From Helochares maculicollis (taxonomy: Eukaryota > Arthropoda > Insecta > Coleoptera > Hydrophilidae), in assembly GCA_033557835.1 (NCBI GenBank), contig JAWQRO010000015.1, forward strand, positions 19,369-83,368: a stretch of 64,000 nucleotides of DNA, read 5' to 3'. Numbering within the stretch: the first letter of the stretch is position 1; each line of letters starts with the position of its first letter. The notes below the pieces were generated by a model that saw only the letters and a program-made list of their open reading frames with translations, had not been told where the DNA came from and ran no database searches. Both the position numbers and the translations under genes were made by a program. This document shows, piece by piece, positions 56,683 to 64,000 of this stretch.

Positions 56683-59506
56683 TCAGTTCAAAAAAGGAGG
56701 CAAGGCCACGTAAGTTTGCGTGTTGCCCGCCTCGGCCTTAATCTCAGGTTTTATCCTGCCGTCGTAGTCCTGTTTGATGTCGTGAATTAACCCGGTGTCG
56801 TACTTGGGGGACATGTTGCCGAACCTCTCGGGCGAAGCGCTCAGTGTGTGATTAACGTACTCGATTTTCGCCCCGATTGAGTTCTCATCTCCCGTCGGCG
56901 AATGGGTTTGAAGCATGGAGTATTCCCGCGTGAGCGGCGGGCTCTGATTGGCCAGCGACGTGGTGTACTCGTGGGTCCGCATTGGTGTCCCGAAAAGCTG
57001 ACTTTCGTGCGAATTCAGCATGTAGGAGTACCCGTTCTGCGGAGACCCGAAATTTGGGTATCCCGTCGATGAGGAATTAAGTAGGTTGAGGTGGCCTAGG
57101 TCGTAGGTGGACTGGTAGCTCCACGTGTCGACTGGCGTCGAGGTGTTGAGGGTGTTGGCTTGGGTGAACGGTCCCAAGGTGTTGGTGAAATTCGTCGAGA
57201 TGCTCGAACTGGGCGAGTTGGTGCTGATGTACCCTGTTTTTCTGGGCGGCTCGCGCTTCCTCCACTTTGCCCTTCTGTTCTGGAACCACACTTGCACCCT
57301 CGACTCGCTCAGATTCAACTTTAAAGCCAGCTCCTCCCTAGCGAAGACGTCGGGGTACGGAGCCCTCTCAAAGGCCCTCTCCAATTCTTCCAATTGGAAC
57401 GCCGTAAAAGTCGTTCTGCAAACAAAAATCCAGTTTTATCACCTCTTCCAATTGCAACCTTCTTCGATCTACTTTTCAATCACCCCCCCCCCTGACGATA
57501 GGGGATTCCAACCGCGCTAATTGGTGTATTTGATGCTGAACTATGAATTAATGAGTCAAAGTTATCCCGCTTGTGCCAGTATGTTAACCATCTGCTGCCG
57601 TTCTGGTCGCTTTTCCTAATAAATCATGCTTGGGGGTGGTTTTTAAAAACGACACGGAATACCTACACTTGAACATCCGCTGCGACTTTTACACTCCCGC
57701 ATATTCTTTAGTAATTGCATCTCAAATCGAATGAAATAGCGCTCCAGGCATTGACTTATTTACATTTTGAAAGGTTCAGTTTCCAAGAAAAAGCTCCTAA
57801 CTTTGATTCCTATCGAATAGGCTTTTTGTATTAGACCAGGCCAACGATTATTACCATTAAATAGTTTTATTGACGAATCACACAATATTTTATTAGTGGT
57901 TGAGATTTTAAGTCGCTTCCTGATTTATGAGTTTGTTTATAGAGCTTGTAGTTGCCAAGGGGTAGGTGAGTAATCCATTAAGGAAGAATGGGATACGAGT
58001 CAAGAGGGTAGTTTTAATTTGAGGTAACTGTGGTTTGACCAACTGTTTTGCTATTGCGAAAATATTCTCTAGGAGGCTGCTGATTTGGTACGTTGAGGTA
58101 TCTGCAGTGGGAGATTTGCTGGTTAAGTTTTTAGATCCTTAAGGAGGGGGGGGTCTGCCTATGGCTGAGCTTTGTTGCAAAATTTGTCATGTCTCTACTT
58201 TTGCATTTTCCAGAACTGTGCTGTTCGATGCATTTTCAACATCGAAATTTAGATTAACAATAATTTTTGGTGTGCCTATATTCTTGACATTAAAAGCATT
58301 GTTATACATCATCTGATTTTCTATGAAATACCGCGATGATTTCGCCTTTACTAGCATTATCTGTTATGATTGCTACTATTTTGCCCTATTGGTTAACAAT
58401 ACCTTGCATTTCGGCACAGAATATGTGTAATATAATATTAATATATAATCATTAGACTTTCCACTGTCAAAATTTTTGAAAATAGCTTATAACTTATTGT
58501 CGTGGATAATTTTGCTGATTTATTCGCAAACTTCAGGACTCATTTTCCTTATCAAACAGCACCAAAATGTCCATGGACAACTTTCATTGCACACAGATTT
58601 GTTTAAGGACATAAAGGTAAATAGATCTCAGAAGGATAAAATACAACCACCTTAAAGCATGATAAGCTATGCGTAAGAAGGTTCCCAAAAAGGCAACAAG
58701 TAGAAGATCCTGCCTATTAGGTTTTACGTACTTTTGATACTAAATTCGAGCTTTAATCTTCACAACATTAGAATGAAGTTAATATCTTAAAGTGTCGTGT
58801 AAGAAAATATTCGAAAAATTAAAAGCGAAAGTGAAATGCAGCACAAAACAGCGAAACAGATAAATTAATACAGCAAATCAGTGAGGAAAAAAATAGAAAA
58901 ATATTGAGTGGGGACATGGAAATTTAGTGATCAAATCTGGAACGATTGTGCGACAATAAGGCAGTGCAGAGCTTTCGGATTTACTGCCTGCATTTGCAAT
59001 AGACAAGAAGCTCATCAGATCCATTGACCCGAACAATTTGCAAGGCTGGGACACAGAAACGAAAAATTGGAAAAAGTCCGCTTTTCGTACCTCGTCTTTT
59101 TTTTCTTGACTCCATTGTTGTCGTTTTTCTTCTTTTCGTTCTTCTTTTGCGTCGTGCTGGCGGTCGGGCCGATCTCGGTGGAAGTCAGGTTCTGCGACTG
59201 CAGCAGCACCACGTCTTCGTTTTTCCGCTTGGCCCCGTTATTGTTGGCGTTTTCCATGTTCTGCTGGAAGAAATCCTGGTGGTGCATCGGCGAGTTGTCC
59301 AGTTTCTGCGGGGATCCTTTGTAATCCATTTGCGAGCCCATGGTCGTGAACATATCGTGGGGCTGCTGCAGCCCCAGCATGACTTGGATCGAGTGCACGT
59401 TCAGGTTATCCTGGTTCTTCCCTTGGAGCAAAGTCGAGTTCAGGGAAGGCAGCGGTTGCCCGGAGTAGTCGGAGAAATTAGGCTCTTCAAACGGAGCGCC
59501 ATCCAT
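56683..59506 (-). CDS. repo: Repo (reversed polarity) glial homeobox transcription factor
   Basis: Two exons, 59506-59091 and 57415-56683, join in phase (2/1) into 382 residues. The paired-like homeodomain starts at KKKKTR before the intron and continues RTTFTAFQLEELERAFERAP, with recognition helix VQVWFQNRRAKWRK (Gln at position 50) and the family-specific EPPRKTGYIST just after. That run is typical of Repo, the pan-glial factor of insects. The N-terminal 135 residues are Asn/Gln/Ser-rich with a basic KKNEKKKNDNNG stretch before the homeodomain. The C-terminal 180 residues are Ser/Thr/Asn/Tyr-rich, as in trans-activation regions. The protein is shorter than Drosophila Repo, which has long homopolymer tracts. 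The intron inside the homeodomain N-arm is 1675 bp. Confidence 0.93.
57696..57703 (-). promoter_or_regulatory. GCM-like site (7/8) in the repo intron
   Basis: TCCCGCAT reads ATGCGGGA on the minus strand; the Gcm consensus is ATRCGGGY, so the last base differs. Confidence 0.25.
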
Positions 59507-59952
59507 CTTTCATTAATTACGATGGAGATTATTAAATAAGGGAATTATCACCGAATCAAAGTAATTTATCCAATTTGCCTGATTGCCAATCAAGCTTAAC
59601 AAACAATAATAAAAATGAATTGACCACAATTTAGACACAGCGTTAGTATCAAACTGACTTCTGACATTATTACTTGTACCAATTTATATTTAACGAGATG
59701 AATTAACCGCGCCGCTTCGCGGCCAATCAGGGACGAGCTGTCAAGGGCTGCCTCTTCTCCCATTGGCCCCTCAACTCGGGGGCCGGCCGTCGGCGCCAAT
59801 GCTATCTGGACGAGCGTGTTCTAGAGGTAGAGGATACCTCGCGAGGGGATTGCGTTCGGATGACGGCAGGTTATCCCGACTTTTTTTCATGGGAATGGGG
59901 ACCTCGACTCTCATGCTGGTCACGTGGATAATGAGATTGATGTATTTAAGAT

Positions 59953-59960
59953 ATACGGGA
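59953..59960 (+). promoter_or_regulatory. GCM-like site (7/8) upstream of repo
   Basis: ATACGGGA, one base off ATRCGGGY, about 450 bases upstream of the repo ATG. Confidence 0.25.
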
Positions 59961-60886
59961 TGGAATTATATGACAATATTCGCGTGGGAACGCACTCGCA
60001 CCAGGTATACACACGTCGAAGGACCGGGGAAAAACCGAACACCGAACGGAGACGCAAAGAAAATAGGAATGGAAAAAGGAGCGATCTGGCGTGGTGGGCA
60101 TTCGCGCCAATCGTCTCTAACTAAATTTATCAATTTACCCAATTTTTGCCTATTAGCGACAATGGCTATTAGTGCAGCTATTAGTATATTAGTTTAACAA
60201 CCCAGATTCTTTAATGCAATTCAGCTCAATATTGTCCAATTGTTGCTATTAAAACATTTTACACAGTCTATATGCACCAGTCAAATACAGACTTTTATTC
60301 CGTGGGGTAGGTTTCATCGCATTTCCAGGCCTACTTGTTGATCGCTCGTTTTCGGCAAAACAATTGCTGCGCTTTCCATCACGGCTGTGATTATTACGTA
60401 TCTACTTGTGCATTTGTGATTTTAAATAAAAAACAATCAGTGGCAGTTTCGCAGTGGAAATTAAAAAATAGTTTCAGTTGGAGCTCTGCAAGGATTATAA
60501 TATAAGTGTTGGCTGAAATACTGTGATTTGGTGCAAAGCCCCAAAAGTACAAGAAAATAAAATGATATCCTCGCAGCCTGTGTTTTTTTCCCACATATAA
60601 TTCTCATTTCAGTGGCTTAAGATGGCGCTAGCTGCGTGTAATTACATTGAAATAGGCGCGCTTTTAATGCGAATCGATGGATGGGAGAGACGTGGTGAAT
60701 AAATAAAATGTGAAAAAAGACACGTTGGCAAGCAAGAATGGAATTTTCGGTTGGAGACACTTGTTACAACTCTGTATCATCTCCTCAATTGAGCCAATTA
60801 AGAGGCCATTACTTCAATTGGCTTTAACTCGCTCAATTGATGTTATAACGTAGGGGTCACATGTGTCGGTGGGCCTTTCGTACTTG

Positions 60887-60894
60887 ATGCGGGA
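60887..60894 (+). promoter_or_regulatory. GCM-like site (7/8) upstream of repo
   Basis: ATGCGGGA, one base off ATRCGGGY, about 1.4 kb upstream of the repo ATG. Confidence 0.25.
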
Positions 60895-61299
60895 CACGAA
60901 TAAAACCGTCATTGCCGCCGCTAACAATACGGATGGATTTGTGTATCGCCGCGTCATTGTATTTTAAGCTGTCTATTTTAAGATTTTGCGTTGAAAATTT
61001 TTCAATTGCGCGACTTCTAACTTGCCTCGACTATTCCGCTAACGCCAAAATTCTCCGGCAAATATCAATTAATATCGTATGAAAATATCTCACACAGACA
61101 ACCATTTCCGGTCTAAGCGGAAGTGTCATTAGCTTTGTTACGTTTTAGATGAGCCGACCTATTTCACGAACCGTTTAAAGACGACAAGTCTTATCGTTTT
61201 GATCTGCAAGTATTACATATAAAACGCATGTGAATTGTTGTCAAATGGACACATTGACTAATATTGAGAAATAACTAGCAAAATTTTGTTTAGGATCTG

Positions 61300-64000
61300 G
61301 TAGAAATGATTGATTGCAAAATTTAGACACCTACATAATATAACAGCCATAAGCAGAACTAGATAGATCAAAGTGATAGAAGAAGTTAAACAAGAATCAA
61401 ATAAGCTTCACTTACTCGGGATTCGCTCGCTCATCCCTCGTGTCAATGAAGATGCGCTACAAAATGATCACGCTTAAAATTTGTATATTGTATTCTGTTG
61501 TCGTTTCACAATCTTTCATATGGCAATTTAAAGCATGTTATTCCTGAACGTATACCATTGTATATTCTTGTTTAATTTCTTATATCACTTTGAGCTACCT
61601 AGTTCTGCTTAAGGCTGCTTAGATTATGTAGATGTCTAAATTTTAGCTGCAACTGTTTAAATTCTGTCGATTTTTACCAATAAATAAAAAAAATGTAGTG
61701 GTACACAATACCCGAGGTGATATTCTTGATGTTTTTCTACTTTCCCACTGTATACAAACTTTAAATATTCTAACAAATGAAATCAAGTAAATCTTGGATC
61801 TTCTTCAGCACCAAAAATACAAAGACATGTAAAAAGTGTGAAATTGTGAAAAATATGGTTTTTACCAAACAAATTATGTAATAAGTACGCACTTTCAAAA
61901 TGTACTCACAGTGGAAGAGAAAAAGTTAAACAAGAATCAAATAAGCATCGTTAACTCGGGATTCGCTCGCTTCGTTCGCTCATCTCTCGTCTCAGTGAAG
62001 ATGCGCCACAGAATGGTCGCGCTTAAAATTTGAAAAATGTACTCTGTTGTCGTTTCGCAATTTAATTATCTTTCATATGACAATTTATTCCTGTACGTAT
62101 ATCCTTGTATATTCTTGTTTAATATCTTTTATCACTTTGAGCTACCTAGTTCTGCTTATGGCTGCTTAGATAATGTAGATGTCTAAATTTTAGTTGCAAC
62201 TGCTTAAATTCAGTCAATTATTAGTAATAAATAGCAAAATAAATTAGTGGTACTCAACAATATGTTATAGTTTCACGATTTAACTATATTTCTTGTGGCA
62301 ATTTTAAGCGTGTTATTCTTGGTCATATCCAAAGTAATCCCGAGTAAGCGAAGTTTACAGGATTCTTGATGATTTTCTACTTTCTCAATATATGCAAACT
62401 TTCAATATTCTCACAAATGAAATCTAGTAAAACTTCGATATTCTTCAGCACCAAAAATACAAAGACATGTAAAAAGTATGAAATTGTGAAAATATGGGTT
62501 TTGTCAAACAAATTATGTAATAGGTACACAATTTCAAAATGTACTCACAGTGAAAGAGAAGAAATTAAACAAGAATCAAATAAGTTTCGCTTACTCGCGT
62601 CGGTGAAGATACGTTCCAGAATGTCACGCTTAAAAATTGAAAATGTGTTGTCGTTTCATGATTCAATTATATTTCATGTGACAACTTAAAGCCTGTTATT
62701 CCTGATCGTACCCCCTTGCGAGGAATGACCCAGCAAATGAATCCCGAGTAAGCGAAGTTTATACGACTCTTTAGATGTTTCTACTTTCTCACTGTATGCA
62801 AACTTTCAATATTCTCACCAATAAAATCTAGTAAATCGTGGGTTTTCTTTAGCACCAAAAATACAATGACATGTAAAAAGTATGAAATTATGAAAATATG
62901 ATTTTTATGGAACAAATTATGTAATAGGTACGCAATTTCAAAATGTACTCACAGTGGAAGAGAAAAAGTTAAACAAGAATCAAATAAGCTTCGCTAACTC
63001 GAGATTCGCTCGTTTCGCTCGCTCATCCCTCGTGTCGGCGAAGATACGTTACAGAATGGCCACGCTTACAATTTGAAAATCTGTTGTCGTTTCATGATTC
63101 AATTATATTTCATGTGATAATTTAAAGCGTGATATTCCTGAACGTTTCCCCTTGTGCGGAATGAGTCGGCGAAGCAACTGAATCCCGAGTGAGCCAAGCC
63201 TATTTGATTCATGTTTAATTACTTATCGCTTATCATTTTGTGCTATCTAGCTCTGCTTATAGCTGCTGAAATTATGTAGGTGTTTAAACTTTAGCTGCAA
63301 CTGTTTAAAGTCAATCGATTATTACCAATAAATAGCAAAATAAATTAGTGGTACTCAACAATATGTTGTCGTTTCACAATTTAACTATATTTCTTGCGAC
63401 AATTTTAAGCGTGTTATTCTTGGACGTATTCCCTTGCGAGTAATGAGCCAGCGAAGCAAATGAATCCCGAGGAACCGATGCTGATACGATCTGTTTTCTA
63501 CTTTCTTACTATATGTCAACTTTGCATATTCTCACAAATGAAATCAAGTAAATCTTGGGTCTTTTTTAGCAACAAAAATGCAGTGACAGGTTAAAAGTAT
63601 GCAATTGTGAAAATATGGTTTTTTCAAACAAATTATGTAATAGGTACACAATTTCAAAATGTACTCACAATGAAAGAGAAGAAATTAAACAAGAATCAAA
63701 TAAGCTTCGCATACTCGGGATTCGCTCGCTTCGCTCGCTCATCCCTCGCGTCGGTGAAGATACGTTACAGAATGGTCACGCTTAAAAATTGAAAATCTGT
63801 TGACGTTTCATGATCCAATTATATTTTATGTGACAATTTAAAGCGTGTTATTCCTGACCGTACGAGGAATGAGCCAGCAAATGAATCCCGAGTAAGCGAA
63901 GTTTATACGACTCTTTAGATGTTTCTACTTTCTCACTGTATGCAAACTTTCAATATTCTCACCAATAAAATCTAGTAAATCGTGGGTTTTCTTTAGCACC
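61300..64000. repeat. Repeat array of 400-700-bp units running off the window
   Basis: The anchor TTAAACAAGAATCAAATAAG recurs near 61384, 61926, 62565, 62969 and 63685, each followed by GGGATTCGCTCGCTTCGCTC-type sequence and CACGCTTAAAATTTGAAAA. Other shared parts are TAGTTCTGCTTATGGCTGCT and AAAAATACAAAGACATGTAA. The left edge (61320-61380, AGACACCTACATAATATAAC then AGCCATAAGCAGAACTAGAT) is an inverted copy of the CTAGTTCTGCTTATGGCTGC part, giving the array an inverted terminus. Two frames over 60 codons are not shared between units. The array continues past 64000. Confidence 0.85.

Larger units (their letters stand above)
59507..61290. other. repo upstream region
   Basis: 59690-59850 is GC-rich with GGGGGCCGGCCGTCGGCGCC-like sequence, likely promoter-proximal to repo. 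A 144-codon plus-strand frame (59763-60197) has no family resemblance. The rest is AT-rich with nothing recognised apart from the Gcm-like sites listed. Confidence 0.4.

Noticed and set aside
59763..60197. 144-codon plus-strand frame upstream of repo
   Set aside because: No family resemblance, GC-rich promoter-like composition, no splice or polyA context.

Overview
The window is eukaryotic nuclear DNA, AT-rich with dense repeats. Many introns are only 50-65 bp with GT-AG ends, and there are polyA signals, mariner elements and a Repo-type glial homeobox gene. Together these indicate an insect; a beetle is my best guess from gene content and intron size, but the order cannot be proven here.

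Layout. 1-2540 is a decayed non-LTR retrotransposon split by a mariner. 3724-5140 (+) holds the last four exons of a nose-resistant-to-fluoxetine (NRF-6-like) acyltransferase-3 membrane protein. A complete paralogue follows at 9923-22063 (+, 10 exons, 710 aa), with large introns full of foldback repeats and minisatellites. Convergent to it is a tumour protein D52 family gene (22648-27577, -) with two alternative first exons, a cassette exon and a mariner whose centre has been replaced by a minisatellite. 27934-41892 (-) is one 13-exon gene whose exons join in frame into about 2046 residues: four cyclic-nucleotide-gated-type channel units (S1-S6 plus C-linker plus cyclic-nucleotide-binding fold) in one chain. 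Its introns carry a 2.65-kb terminal-inverted-repeat element, a dead mariner, foldback repeats and a roughly 180-bp satellite. A 1050-bp satellite lies at its 5' side (42084-43945).

44212-44421 (+) is a tiny Cys/Pro-rich protein gene. 44923-51123 (+) is HEATR1/UTP10 (2045 aa, ribosome biogenesis), with an E-box just upstream. On the minus strand then come RPA1 (51625-53642), DUSP12 (54771-55742) and repo (56683-59506). The right end, 61300-64000, is a 400-700-bp repeat array running off the window.

The genes do not form a pathway. The conserved housekeeping block (HEATR1, RPA1, DUSP12) is compact with few repeats, while the lineage-variable membrane genes (NRF pair, four-unit channel) sit in the repeat-rich left two thirds. 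The most unusual item is the four-unit channel. All exon junctions agree in phase, its four pore filters differ and none has GYG, and only the last of its four cyclic-nucleotide-binding folds keeps both the FGE turn and the phosphate-binding arginine.
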